Origin: Brassica napus
Lineage: Eukaryota > Streptophyta > Magnoliopsida > Brassicales > Brassicaceae
Length of the DNA: 64,000 bases
NCBI RefSeq assembly: GCF_020379485.1
Contig: NC_063452.1
Location: forward strand, 36,231,608-36,295,607
Direction of reading: 5' to 3'
A model generated the notes under the pieces. The model had not been told where the DNA came from, did no database searches, and saw nothing but the letters and a program-made list of their open reading frames with translations. Below are positions 34,870-46,307 of this stretch, in pieces. A program made the translations under genes and the position numbers. Position 1 is the first letter of the stretch. Every line of letters begins with the position of its first letter.

Positions 34870-36277
34870 GGATCTGGCTAAGTTCATATTTTGATACAGT
34901 ATATAGAATTGAGTTAACTTTTCAATTATATAGAATTGAGTTAACTTTCCAATGTCACCGGTTTGAAGTCGATCATATGGTTAGATCAAAATTTATGCTC
35001 GGTCTACTGAAAAGTGGTCTATCTGACGCGCGGGAGAAAACTATCGAGGTTTTAGTCTAGTATCAACCGACACCACCTTGGTGTCGAACGAAATTTCAAC
35101 ACACTTCCTGATTCATATCTGACGAGTTTTTATCAAGTTCTAAGAATTCAGTTTAGCTAAGAAATTTCCTTTATTTACAAATGAACACAAAACATGTTTA
35201 ACATATATTTATCTTTTTTTCCAGCCTTTTTTAGGCTAAGTTTTCTTTTAGGTTTGGTGAGAAGATTAAACTCCTCCAGAGATCTGTTGAGAACTCTTTT
35301 TAATTTATATAATATCTATGTAGACTCTGATTTGTGTTATTTCTTTCATGACAGAGTAGTTTTCTTTTTAGATTTAAGGATTTTATGAGTTTAATGTCAA
35401 ACTGATAATCATTGATTGCTAGGGTTATTCATAGAATTCTACACTAGGATTGTATATCATACTAGGATCTAGAGACATTAACTAGAATCTAGAATCGTAG
35501 GATCATTGCGAGACACGAGAGTGTAATCAATACCTGAATCTAATCGTAGGCTAAGTTTTCTTTTAGGTTTGGTGAGAAGATTAAACTCCTTAAGAGATCT
35601 GTTTAGAACTTTTTTTTATTTATATAATATCTATGTAGACTCTGATTTGTGTTATTTCTTTCATGAAAGAGTAGTTTTCTTTTTAGATTTAGGGATTTTA
35701 TGAGTTTAATGTCAAACTGATAATCATTCATAGAATTCTACACTAGGATTGTTTATCATACTAGGATCTAGAGACATTAACTAGAATCTAGAATCGTAGG
35801 ATCATCGCGAGAGACGAGAGTGTAATCAATACCTGAATCTAATCTTCTTGAACTAGATTTCCTTTCGCAGCGAGGTTCGGTCTAGGATTTTTAGTTGAAA
35901 AATATTGAATCTAGTGTATTGTTGTTTGATTCATCAGATACACAATAAGAGTTGGTATTAGATTAGAGTTAGACGTCTGGTAGTTTATCGCAGCGAGAGT
36001 TGTATAACTTACTGATTGCATTTGAGTTTTGGAATTGAATCTTACAAATCCTTTGCACCATCTCTTATTTGATAAATCCCTAGGTCTAACGTTTTCTTCC
36101 ATCGTTACAGACTCTCTTTGATTTACTGTCTTCTTTTCCACTTTTGAATTATCCGCCTAGCTTAATTTGAATCCAAAGTCTATGGTGCAAAATATTGAAT
36201 CTCTATTGATATGATCCTTAAATACTACTACAAAAATGTTATTTTTGAGAGTTGCTTAAGGTAATTTGAGCATATCA
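34870..36277 (+). repeat. Diverged Athila-related LTR
   Basis: The order of landmarks parallels the Athila-like LTRs: GAGTAGTTTTCTTTTTAGATTTAAGG, a TCATAGAATTCTACACTAGG block, CGCCTAGCTTAATTTGAAT, then GGTAATTTGAGCATATCA at the right end (36277). No primer site follows, so it is probably solo. The left boundary is a rough estimate. A 315-bp internal duplication enlarges it. Confidence 0.45.
35233..35847 (+). repeat. Tandem duplication, 315-bp period
   Basis: AGGCTAAGTTTTCTTTTAGG starts at 35233 and again at 35548. Both units continue through TGTAGACTCTGATTTGTGTT to AATACCTGAATCTAATC with few differences, apart from a short deletion in the second near 35727. Confidence 0.9.
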
Positions 36278-36419
36278 ATTATACAGAACCCGAGTCGATC
36301 CAGTCCCAAAAGAAAAACAAGGCCAACGAACAATAAAAAAAAGAAGAGATTTTAGGTCCATTCTCAATTAGCAATCCACCTGCTTGCGAAGAAGGATTCT
36401 GATACAAGCAATGGGACGG

Positions 36420-37696
36420 TGATATACCATGGATTTTACCCATTTTTAGCCATGGTATATAGGTGTTTTAGGAACTATCTAGTATGCTTTAGAGTCTTTT
36501 AAGCACATTTACAGGTTCATGAGTGATTTGGAGAAAAATGATGATTTGGATGCATTTTGGAGATAAAATGAGAGGAAACTCGAAGCTGACCATCGAACCA
36601 GTTTGAGGTCGACATTCAGAGTCCACCATCGATCGATGCGCAAAGCCCAGCCGGCTTAAAACCCAAGTTTAGACATATTTATAGAAATATCCATGGCGAC
36701 TTTTGACCTAATATTTATGTGCTCTGCTATCGTTCTAGGCAACACACGCTTTCTACACTTTCTAGTTTTTACACATCAAACTACTCCTAAGGTTTTTAGT
36801 AGATTTAAGGAGAAGATCCAAGACTCCTTCAGAGATATATTGGAACACCAGTGTGTCTAACTGTAATCTATTTATGCATTCTTTTATGATTATTGTTATG
36901 AATTGCTTTGCTATGTCGGAGTAGTTAATCTTGTTAGGTTTAGGGTTCAAATAGAATTATGAAGGATTAGCCCTAAATATAGAATTGCTGAGTTGTTTGT
37001 GATATCCATCAATTGAATTGCTCTTATTGCTTATGTTCTAGAGTAGCTAACTAGAACCCTGATATTAGGATAATTAGGCGCAAGCGGAAGGCTGTTCTTT
37101 TACCTGAAATAATTCATATTGTGGTAGGATTGCTAGAAATAAATGAAAGTTGATCTAGGAAACCTAGTGAACATAGTTCAAATCCGCTCGGTAAAGCTTA
37201 CTGGAAGGAACATCGATCGACAACCCTATAGGTGTATCGATCGACATTCTGAAAGGTGTATCGATCGACTATCCATCGATACCATCGATCGACACTTTCT
37301 CCAGGTCAACAAACGATAGTTGAGATCTGAGATCCAAACAATTGAGATCTGAGATCCAAACAATAGATATCCTAAACAAACGGAAGTTGATAGAATATTA
37401 CTTTGTTTGAGTTCTAAAATATCCAATATTCAACCTAGCTTCTATACTATTATAATCCTGATTACCTGAATAGAAACCCTAAGTCTAACACTTTCTCATA
37501 TTGTTTACAAAACCTCAAAACCAATCAACCAAACAATTGTTCACCAATGGTTGCAATTTACTATTTTCATAATTTATCTATCTTAATCATAAACTGTTTA
37601 AGATCTTTCGTGTGCCCCAGTTCTTTGTGGATTTGATCCTTAAGTATTATAATTCGATTTCTTAAAAAATCACTTAGGGTAATTTGAGTGAAATCG
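36420..37696 (+). repeat. Solo LTR of the Athila-like family
   Basis: It starts TGATATACCATGGATTTTAC and ends GTAATTTGAGTGAAATCG, where family members end GTGATATCA. The 5-bp duplication GACGG is exact on both sides (36415-36419 and 37697-37701). The interior aligns with the LTRs at 12877 and 19954, including ATTTATGTGCTCTG and a CGATCGAC cluster (37210-37290). There is no internal region, so the element was lost by LTR-LTR recombination. Confidence 0.9.
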
Positions 37697-37701
37697 GACG
37701 G

Positions 37702-38062
37702 TTTAAAATGAGAACGCAAGACCTAGACGCAGCTTTGAACATAACTACTAATTGCTTTGTCGATGACTGTGCAAGTGAGTTGCTGTAATGAAGATTACAT
37801 GGAATAGTTGAAGCAAAGAAAAAGAAATGGATCTTAAAAGGAGGAAGAAGCGAGAAGGAAAAAGAGAAAAAGAAAACGACTACCCGATCTTAAACTATTG
37901 ACTATATACTATTCATTCTCGAGAATTCAAATTGGTATCATCTTTTCCCCTTTGGTTTGTGCATTTCAATAAACAAAATCTCTGGTGTCATCTTCTATAA
38001 CTATTGTTTTTCTAATCTCTAAATTTGGTTACAGGTTTTAGAATTTAACACAACACTAAACA
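37702..38062. other. Spacer, no gene seen
   Basis: A purine-rich stretch (about 37800-37880) but no supported gene. Confidence 0.4.
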
Positions 38063-38517
38063 CTAGATCACGATCCGCGCAACTACGGGGATTTTTGTTT
38101 TCAGTTATTTTTTATAAACATTTTGTTTTCAATTCTAAATTGGTATATATTATAATATATACGAGGTGTGTCTATCAATTTTTAAAACATAATAATTTTA
38201 CTGTATATTTTTTTATTGAATAGATTGTTTGAAACTTTCACATGTATTTGTATCTTCTTCTATATATATATTTTTGGATTATTATTTCATTATTGAAATC
38301 GTAACTATATATATAAAGATTGGTAAAATATTATTTTATTGTCATCTTCAAAGATATTGTAACATTTCCCAAATTAAGAAAGTTTTTATAAAAATTAAAC
38401 TTTTAGCTTCATAGATTTATATTATCGAGTAAATAATTAAACATTTAGTTTTTGTTTAATTTTTAAAATAAATTATAGAGTTTTAAATTTGTTTTCATTG
38501 GTTTAAGGTAGTATAGA
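38063..38517 (-). mobile_element. Possible small Helitron
   Basis: On the minus strand the end reads GCGCGGATCGTGATCTAG followed by T, a typical Brassicaceae Helitron right end with a damaged hairpin. A possible start A|TCTATACTACC lies at 38517. The interior is AT-rich. The right end is better supported than the left. Confidence 0.4.
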
Positions 38518-39612
38518 TTAATCATTGTTAGATAATGATGATTTTTGTTATTAAAAAAAATCTTTATAATTTTAAAAATTAAAATCGATAATTATTTAAA
38601 TAATTAACATATGAAGGTATACTATTACAACATTAAATTATATCTATTTAATTTATACAATCTATAAATCCAATGGATGATCTATTGTTTAAATCCAATT
38701 ATTGATAACCCAATAAAAATTTTTCGTAAGCCCAAAATTATCAGGTAACTAATTTTTGTTTGGGAATAAAACGTGCTGTAAACCTAACATATTTTGTAAC
38801 TTGTATGGGGTGTATTGTCGGTGATCTTCATCGTCCCCTCTGTTTCCTCTGTAACCTAAATAGGTAGAAAAACATACGAATTTATAAAAAAAACTTCAAT
38901 CCATAAGTAAGTAAAAACAACAGCTTGACGAAATTCAGGTACCATAATAACTAATTTTCCTTTCCTCGAGAAGTGAATATCGGTTGGAGTTTCTGGAAAA
39001 TGAAAACACCTCTTACGATTTATAACTTTTAAAAAACAGTCATAGCATTTACTAATATACATTAAGGTATTTATTTAAATCACATACCTCTTCATGCCTC
39101 CTTCGCTTATAGTTGATTCTGTTTCGAAAAATATAGGAAACCATTTGAGAAGGTCAGAGCTTACAATCATATAATCTTTGTTTATGTCGCTTACACTCAT
39201 AAACCCGGTCCAAATACGAGTTATAGAGTTATATGTCTTTGACTGAAAAAACAAAAGTATTAACAACACCACGGAAACACAATAAAACTTCATATTCATA
39301 ACAAATAAGAAACTGGCATACGAGTTATAGAGTTCTATGTCTTTGACTGATAAAACAAAGGTATTCATACTGAAAAACAAAAGTAATCTTGATTTTTTCA
39401 TATGTTTTTGTAGAATGATTTTATTTTATCATTGATATGGGTATGATAAAAATAATATATGTGTCGTCCAAGAAAAAAGAAAGAGTAATATATGTTAATC
39501 ATTCAAATTAGAGTTAAACCAATAGGAATATTAGTTTTCTTAAAACATAACCGTGAGATAAGTTGGTTCCGATCGTTAAGGGAATAAAGCAGATCAAACA
39601 AGTAATAAAAGA
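38518..39612. other. AT-rich region with a short direct repeat
   Basis: No supported gene. A block of about 45 bp (ACGAGTTATAGAGTT, then TATGTCTTTGACTGA) at 39216 recurs at 39320, a 104-bp spacing. Minus-strand frames at 38856-39062 and 39075-39401 are overlapped by this repeat. They could be exon remnants, but I recognise no family. Confidence 0.4.
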
Positions 39613-40020
39613 AGAATATACTCAATGGAGAGTTTGTCCACGTCAGATTAATAATTCAGACCAATCAGGAACAGGTTTTTGTACACATCAGATACGTTCT
39701 CCGTGTGGGCCTACTTCAACGTATGGGGTTAGATTAATTTGTTTCAGCCCAAGTGGACCCATTCAGAAACCCAAACCTACGAAGAATCCGTCGATCGTTA
39801 TACCCCACCACTTCGTCTTCTCCGATTGAAGATCATAAAAACTCAGATCTAATCGAATCACTTCTCAGCAATCAGTTCTCTTCTTTACTCATGTCAATCA
39901 ATACCTTTTTAATGAGTTCATTTCACCTTCCACTTTTTCTCCTTTTTTATATACAACTTTTCTTTCCTCCCTACAAACCAAAACCCTAGAATCGACTCCA
40001 ATTAAGCTCTAGCCATAGCG

Positions 40021-40382
40021 ATGAAACCAAACGGAAAGTCCCCTGTCTCCTCCGTCAATGATCACGAAGTTATGTTCTTCAAAGATATCTCACTAGGTCC
40101 CCACGAAACCCAGTACGATTTAACAGAAGCTTAAAGTGATCATCACTAGGTTCAAACTCATATCTCAATCGAGATCCAAACCCTATTTTTCAGAAAATTT
40201 CGTCTGTTAAATCTCAGTCATACTCTAGGAAAAATGGCCTCATCGCAGATTCAGATGTCTGAATTGAAGGCGAGACGGTGCAGTCCACGTGTTGAGACAA
40301 GGTTTTAGCGTTTCCGACAAGCCCGAAATGTTGAGAAAGGTGGTGAGCTCATGGGCGTTGATATGCTTTCGGTTGATGCAAG
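40021..40382 (+). pseudogene. DUF223 / RPA70-like 5' exons
   Basis: Two exon pieces of a plant RPA70-like OB-fold gene. The ATG at 40021 opens MKPNGKSPVSSVNDHEVMFF and KDISLGPHE, stopping at 40135. After a gap, 40231-40382 reads LKARRCSPRVETRF, a stop, then RFRQARNVEKGGELMGVDML up to a GTAACT donor. These match the DUF223 family consensus around RFWEARN...GELMGVDMLL. Stops and truncation make it non-functional. It lies in the Helitron-like unit, as expected for RPA-type passengers. Confidence 0.65.
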
Positions 40383-41130
40383 GTAACTCCCTTCCACTTA
40401 AATTGTTATGGCCACCGTCCCTTCACAGTTGACGCTAATCCAAACCTCCATCAATGTTCAACGGTTTAACACCTTCTAAAACCTCTATTCAAAAGCAAGC
40501 TGAGAGCTTGACTATTACAGTATCATCGATTGTGATTCACACAATGATTTCCCAGCCGTTTGTTTCAATCCTTACTCCTTACCAATTCTGTTACTTTTTA
40601 ATCTGACAAAACATGCTTATTCGATGTTTGTTTGGTGGTTTTACAGGCTGTTTTCTCTTGAGATTGAAAATCATTAATGTAGAATGAAATAGGATTGTGT
40701 TGGGTTTACTAAGGATAAATTTAGATAGACATTTATGTTGATTCTTAAGATTTTTTTTAATGCACACAAGCTGTTAAACTCTAGACACATGTTTATGATT
40801 TCTCCAACGGGTAAATTGCTTGCTTGCTCATGCTATTGTTCGTTTATACAATGTTTCAACACAAAAGTTTTACTGCTTTCTCTGTTTCCAAATAGAACGT
40901 TGTTGGTTAATGAACCTATAATGGTATCGCAAAACTGAAAAACAAGAATGATTTACACAAGAACTCTAGGCCTGAATTAAGGACACCTAACCTGTTTTTT
41001 GGTGAATCAATATCTGATGCAGCTCTTCCTCCAAGGTAAGAGCCTTCTATTTGTTTCTGTTATTCTCCCAGTGACATTTTTTACTACTAGCCTCATGTTC
41101 TCAGTTCAGGTATACATCATAGAGTAAAAT
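40383..41130 (+). other. Helitron interior with possible exons
   Basis: A possible exon ends ESISDAALPPR|GTAAG at about 41036. I do not recognise it. Sequence up to AGTAAAAT (41123-41130) resumes after the LINE at 46344. Confidence 0.35.
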
Positions 41131-41278
41131 ATATATATTTTTTTTGAATGAATGTTAAATTTTATTCATATCAAAAAAGCCTTTATACATATCATATGCT
41201 TCCTTTATGCTAAAAGCTAATAAAATGAAAAAATCAATTTGTTTTAAAAAAAAAAACTCTCTAGATTCTTGTTTGAAA

Positions 41279-41548
41279 CTAATATTGCATCAGCTTCTCC
41301 ATACCCTTTACTCTCTTCATCCTCATCAAACTGATTCTGTTTCGAACACCCTTATCAATCATTTTAATTAGCACTGGCATTGGCAGGAGTTTATCACCAT
41401 GCTTTATCTTGTTCCTCTCCCTCCAAATCGCATAAATGACTGCCTGGAAAGCATATCTAATGCAAAACAAACTCCATTTATCCCTTGTGTCATCAAGAAT
41501 CAATCCCTGAATACCAGACCAAACATTAGTATAAGCATTCAGCAACAT
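41279..41548 (-). pseudogene. LINE ORF2 C-terminal tail, frameshifted
   Basis: A 90-residue minus frame (MLLNAYTNVWSGIQGLILDD, YAIWRERNKIKHGDKLLP) is the conserved end of plant LINE ORF2 after the zf-RVT region. It begins at the ORF2 stop in a different frame, so a small indel near 41548 has split it off. Part of the tail resembles the last segment of many Brassicaceae LINE proteins; no RNase H catalytic residues are visible. Confidence 0.8.
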
Positions 41549-44500
41549 TAATTAGTTATCTTCTCCCAAATCTGAGCAGAGTAAGCACACTCAAAGAAGA
41601 GATGATTCCTTGATTCGTTTGCGTTTCTAGAGAGTACGCAAGTAGTGTCAATCCCATTACTCCATCTCGCAATCCTATCCATTGTTGACATTCTATCTTG
41701 CATTGATAACCAAACCATAAACGCAAATTCTGGAGTTGCTTGAGCAAACCAAACAGCTTTAGCCCAATTGCATTGCGGCTTAGCTTCTCTCAACAAAACC
41801 CAAGTCTCCTGTGTAGAAAACTTCTGCTTATATCCAGTTCTCCCTTTCCAAAGAATTCTATCTGCTGTCTCTGAACTCAAATTCTCCTTTATAATACTAA
41901 GCTCTGTTTCTATCTCATTTAGTATCTCCGTGCTATGTCTTCTTCTCCTTCTAGTGTTCAAGACCGCATCCTCCACTGTTGCTTCTTTACCCACTCCCAT
42001 ATCTATAATGCCTCTAGCACCCAAAACATCCGCTAGAACGCCTTTCTCAGACCATTTATCATACCAGAAGGATGTATGCCTCCCATTCCCCAACTCCTTC
42101 ATAAAGAAACTCTTTGCCACCTCCCTAAGTTTCAGCATCTTATGCCACATCCAAGATCCAGACTGCATTTTAGAGTTAACAGTCCAGAAACTCCTTCCTT
42201 TGAGTAAATTGCTTTTAATCCATCTTCCCCATATAGAATCCTCAGATAACAATCTCCAAATCAGCTTAAGCCCAAACACCATATTAACTTCCTTTAAATC
42301 TCTTAGTCCCAACCCTCCTTCACTCTTCATACTACATACTACCTTCCATGCCACCTTTGCATTAGTTGATTTGAGCTCAGATCCAGTCCAGAGAAAAGCC
42401 GAACATATTTGCTCTAATTCTTTTACACATCGACTTGGTAACCAGAAGACTGAGATCCAAAAGTTGATTATGCTGGTCAATACTGAGTTAATCAATTGTA
42501 ATCTACCTGCATAAGATAAAAATCTGCAGGCCCAAGAGCTGATTGTGCTTCTGATCTTCTTCAGTAGAGGTAGATAGTCCTGTCTTCTCATTGCCTGAGT
42601 CATTAAGGGCAAACCCAAATATCTCACAGGGAGTTTCCCTTCTGCAAAGGGAAAGTTTCTCAAAATACTTCTTTTCTCAGATTCTTCCACACCCGCCATG
42701 TAGATAGTGGATTTCTCCATACTTATACGCAATCCTGACCATTCTTCAAACACATCATAAACTGATAGAGCACCTTTTATAGATTCCTTAGAGCCTTCAA
42801 CAAACACCATAAGATCGTCTGCAAAGCAGAGGTGAGTGAGAGAGAGTCGTTGACATCCCGGATGATACATAAACTTCCTTTCCTCCACTGCTTTATCAAA
42901 CTTCCGAGACAGTACATTCATACTCAATACAAATAGATACGGCGAGAGAGAGCATCCTTGACGAAGACCTCTTGAACTCTGAAAATATCCCGCAAGATCA
43001 CCGTTAACTTGCACCGAGAAAGAAGGAGTAGTAATACAAAGTTTGATCCAGTGTATGAATCTCGCAGGAAATCCCAACGCCCCCAAACACTTCAACACAA
43101 AATCCCATTGTACCGAGTCAAATGCTTTCGATATATCAATCTTCATGACACATCTTGGAGTAATCCCATCTTTATGGTAATCTTTAACCAGTTCTGAAGC
43201 TAACAACACATTCTCCATTAAGAGTCTCCCCTGAACAAAAGCAGACTGATTCTCTACTATCATTCTAGGAAGTAGCCGCTTCAACCTGTTAGCCAATATC
43301 TTCGAGACGACCTTATAGAGCACATTACAACATGCTATAGGACGATAGTCTTTCATCTCGAGGGAATCAAGCTTCTTGGGAATCAATGCTAGTATAGTTG
43401 AGTTCACTCCCTTTGGTAAAAACCCATATCTGAAGACTGATTGGACTGCAACGGTAAAATCCTTCGAGATCACTGCCCAAGTTGTTTTGAAGAACTCACA
43501 GGGAAACCCGTCTGGTCCCGAGGATTTGTTATTAGGCATTGCAAAGAGAACTTTGCGAACCTCCTCCTCATTAACCTCGGCTTCAAGCAGTCGACAGTCC
43601 TCTGTACTACATCTGAAATTGAGTATATCTTGCAATTCCTCCTCCAAAACTCCCTTATAACTCTCTGGACTCTGATTTAGAAAACCAGAGAAGAAATTTT
43701 CAGCCTCTCTTTTTATCTCAGAATGAGTAGTCACAACCCTTCCATTAGCACATCTAATTTCTCTAATCAGATTATGAGCTTGTCTAGTTTTTATAGCTCT
43801 ATGAAACGTCTTGTTGTTCTGATCCCCCATATCTAACCAGTGTAGCTTCGATCTTTGCTTCAGAAAGTCTTCCTCCAGACTCGCAACATGCAACCGTTTT
43901 CCATAAGCTTCACCTTCTTCTTTAATAGCATCTTCACTTGGATTTGCAAGAGTAGCACTCTGTTTCTCACAAAGAACTCCAAACGCTGCCTTGGCTTTCT
44001 TAGTTAGGTTACCTAGCTTATCTCTCCCCATCTCCCTGATCAATGGCTTCAAATTTTTGAGCTTTTTCGAAAATCTGAACATGGCCGATGTGGAATGGAA
44101 CAATGGCACCGTAGAGCTCCAATACTCTTGAATCATTGGAAGAAACGCACGAAGACTACCAATCGCATTAACATACTTAAATGGACGTTTGATTCTTTCA
44201 CTTTGGGGGAGAAGCTGAACCTTACATCTCATATGGTCTGAACAGCCTCCTGATTCAAAAACCGAGTAAGCATTGCTGAATTTATGCAAACCTTCTTCAT
44301 TTAAAAGAACCCTATCCAGCTTCTTACAAATGATTCCCTCCTCTCTTTTGTTGCACCATGTGAACAATGGCCCTTGATATGCCATATCAGTTAGTTGACA
44401 ATGGAGAACCACGTTCTGAAACTCCCTCATACCACTCAAAATTCTTCCTGTATCCTCAAAATTCGAACTCTCCAACCCATCCAAAATTTCATTAAAGTCA

Positions 44501-44919
44501 CCCATGATCATCCAAGCCTTGTTTTTAAAACTTGAAGAGTTATGATGATGAATAAGATCCTCCCATAGCTTCCTCCTACCTTCTACTTGATTACTAGCAT
44601 AAATACAAGAACAGTAAAAGCCCTCAACATCCTTCATCTCCACCCAAGTAGTGATTATCTGCTCCGTTTTATAAACTGGAATTATATTAACCGGCTCCCT
44701 CCATAAGAACCAGATTCTTCCTCCTTGACTGTCTTCATAATTAGCTATTGAAGACCAATCTCTGAATGTAGAACTCAATATCTTTTCTGCCTTCCTTTCT
44801 TTTACTCTAGTTTCTAAAATGCATCCAAACTTCATCTCCTTATTATTAATCCAATCAGTAACCACGGAATGTTTCAAAGTTTTGTTAAAACCACGCACAT
44901 TCCAAAAAAAACACGCCAT
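41548..44919 (-). CDS. LINE ORF2: endonuclease and reverse transcriptase
   Basis: An open frame of 1123 residues. The N terminus is an APE-like endonuclease: WNVRGFN (6-12), the LETRVK glutamate at about 36, GDFNEI (140-145) and SDHMR (227-231) are the expected active-site blocks, needed to nick target DNA. The RT domain spans roughly 490-760 with PKKLDSLEMKDYRPIACCN, KIDISKAFDSVQW, GLRQGCSLSPYLF (~648) and the catalytic FADDLMVF (~698). The end has the zf-RVT region (WKGRTGYKQKFST, FMVWLSMQDRMSTMDR). ORF2 starts two bases after the ORF1 stop, typical of plant LINEs. Only the last ~90 residues are lost through a frameshift, so activity is uncertain. Confidence 0.93.
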   Translation of the reverse strand: MACFFWNVRGFNKTLKHSVVTDWINNKEMKFGCILETRVKERKAEKILSSTFRDWSSIANYEDSQGGRIWFLWREPVNIIPVYKTEQIITTWVEMKDVEGFYCSCIYASNQVEGRRKLWEDLIHHHNSSSFKNKAWMIMGDFNEILDGLESSNFEDTGRILSGMREFQNVVLHCQLTDMAYQGPLFTWCNKREEGIICKKLDRVLLNEEGLHKFSNAYSVFESGGCSDHMRCKVQLLPQSERIKRPFKYVNAIGSLRAFLPMIQEYWSSTVPLFHSTSAMFRFSKKLKNLKPLIREMGRDKLGNLTKKAKAAFGVLCEKQSATLANPSEDAIKEEGEAYGKRLHVASLEEDFLKQRSKLHWLDMGDQNNKTFHRAIKTRQAHNLIREIRCANGRVVTTHSEIKREAENFFSGFLNQSPESYKGVLEEELQDILNFRCSTEDCRLLEAEVNEEEVRKVLFAMPNNKSSGPDGFPCEFFKTTWAVISKDFTVAVQSVFRYGFLPKGVNSTILALIPKKLDSLEMKDYRPIACCNVLYKVVSKILANRLKRLLPRMIVENQSAFVQGRLLMENVLLASELVKDYHKDGITPRCVMKIDISKAFDSVQWDFVLKCLGALGFPARFIHWIKLCITTPSFSVQVNGDLAGYFQSSRGLRQGCSLSPYLFVLSMNVLSRKFDKAVEERKFMYHPGCQRLSLTHLCFADDLMVFVEGSKESIKGALSVYDVFEEWSGLRISMEKSTIYMAGVEESEKRSILRNFPFAEGKLPVRYLGLPLMTQAMRRQDYLPLLKKIRSTISSWACRFLSYAGRLQLINSVLTSIINFWISVFWLPSRCVKELEQICSAFLWTGSELKSTNAKVAWKVVCSMKSEGGLGLRDLKEVNMVFGLKLIWRLLSEDSIWGRWIKSNLLKGRSFWTVNSKMQSGSWMWHKMLKLREVAKSFFMKELGNGRHTSFWYDKWSEKGVLADVLGARGIIDMGVGKEATVEDAVLNTRRRRRHSTEILNEIETELSIIKENLSSETADRILWKGRTGYKQKFSTQETWVLLREAKPQCNWAKAVWFAQATPEFAFMVWLSMQDRMSTMDRIARWSNGIDTTCVLSRNANESRNHLFFECAYSAQIWEKITN

Positions 44920-44921
44920 GA

Positions 44922-46307
44922 TTAATGATTTCGCCTAGAGGACCTTTTGCTCTCAAGAATTTCCTGAGCTTTGGCCTTCTGGACTCTCTTCCCCCCTTTT
45001 TGCGAACCTGCTTTATCCTTTACCTTAACTAGTTGATCTAGTAACTCGTCTTCTAACTTATCCTCCTCTGTAATCTCATGATTTACTCCTTCCTCACTGC
45101 CTTCAACACCCCCTACATGTAAGTCTTCCTCCGGGATTTCCCCTTCCTCCATATCAACCAAACTTAGAACAGAGAATTTTGAAGCTGATATTTGAACTCC
45201 CATATCTTCCTGCGTTACTTTTGTTCTTCCTAATTTATCTGGAGATACTGAATTCCAACCATTCACCTTTTCCTTCATATTAGAGTTATCAACAATAGTT
45301 TTCTCTCCTGATGACTCTAATGTATCCTTCTCAACCATATCAGCCAAACTACTCTTCCTTTGTTCAGAGTCTTCTTTCTGATCATCCAAAATAACTACAT
45401 TCTCTTTCACCTCTTCTTTACCCGGAGATGTCCCTACAACTCTAGCTCCCCCACTCGCTTTGACTCCACTTCCTTCATTCTTCTTTTCCCTCTTCTTCGT
45501 CACACAAACAGTCTCCTTATGACCCCATTTTTCACAAATCTTGCACCTTGATGGCAACCACGGATAGTAAAACTCAGCAGTAAATTCTTTCCCATTCAAA
45601 GAAAACTCAATCTCCTTTGGCAGTGTTTTTGAAACATCTACGTTCACAAAGATCTTTGCCTCCTCAAAATTAGAACAAGCTGCTGTCTCTGGATGAAGAT
45701 GCAGAGGAAATCTCACCGTACTCGTCATAAAACTTAGCGCTTCCCATGAGAACATATTCAAAGGAACCTTCTTCAAGTGAACCCACATCGGTATGGCTTC
45801 TTCCTCCTGCTTCTCTTCTTCTGTTTTTGGTGTCCATTTCTTCACTACCATCGGAACACCCGCGATATTCCACATCCCCCTTTTAATAACCTTTTCTCTA
45901 GCTTTCTGATTTGATATCTTAAACCTCATCATCTTTGCATCCACATCATACACCTCCACCTTAGAGTTTGAATCTCCATAGCTCCAAATCTTGTTCACCA
46001 CCATGTGAACTTTTGCTATGTGAGGCGCTATATCCAAAAATTTCTCTACTACAAAATCCTCCCAAAGTGGAGTTGAATCCACCAGAATCTCTCCTGGAAT
46101 CACCACCTTGTGCTTACCATCTTGCGATTTGACTTCCACCTCATACTTTTTCAAACTTTTCTTCTCCTTAGCCTTCATAGCCCAAGTCGAGCTTCCATTC
46201 TTCAAATCAACTTCCTTCACTGCCCCAGATCCTACCTCTGAACCTTCCTGAATCTTCCGATCCTTTTCCGGTGGTTCAAATGAGCCCGACGGAGCTCCCA
46301 GATCCAT
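44922..46307 (-). CDS. LINE ORF1: nucleic-acid binding protein
   Basis: An intact 461-residue frame. It has a DUF4283 domain (about 85-175: WEDFVVEKFLDIAPH, FKISNQKAREKVIKRGMWNI, VPMVVKKWTP) and a CX2CX4HX4C zinc knuckle CKICEKWGHKETVC (255-268). The remainder is a charged, Glu- and Lys-rich tail ending ESKRSSRRNH. ORF1 proteins of plant LINEs bind element RNA and form the particle with ORF2. The start MDLGAPSGSFEPPEKD is typical for the family and 36 bases inside the proposed element 5' end. Confidence 0.92.
   Translation of the reverse strand: MDLGAPSGSFEPPEKDRKIQEGSEVGSGAVKEVDLKNGSSTWAMKAKEKKSLKKYEVEVKSQDGKHKVVIPGEILVDSTPLWEDFVVEKFLDIAPHIAKVHMVVNKIWSYGDSNSKVEVYDVDAKMMRFKISNQKAREKVIKRGMWNIAGVPMVVKKWTPKTEEEKQEEEAIPMWVHLKKVPLNMFSWEALSFMTSTVRFPLHLHPETAACSNFEEAKIFVNVDVSKTLPKEIEFSLNGKEFTAEFYYPWLPSRCKICEKWGHKETVCVTKKREKKNEGSGVKASGGARVVGTSPGKEEVKENVVILDDQKEDSEQRKSSLADMVEKDTLESSGEKTIVDNSNMKEKVNGWNSVSPDKLGRTKVTQEDMGVQISASKFSVLSLVDMEEGEIPEEDLHVGGVEGSEEGVNHEITEEDKLEDELLDQLVKVKDKAGSQKGGKRVQKAKAQEILESKRSSRRNH

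Noticed and set aside
38856..39401. Two minus-strand frames that hint at an F-box-associated protein
   Set aside because: Similarity is too vague, and a 104-bp direct repeat interrupts the region.
41768..42514. 248-residue plus-strand open frame
   Set aside because: It is antisense to the LINE reverse transcriptase and shows no independent motif.
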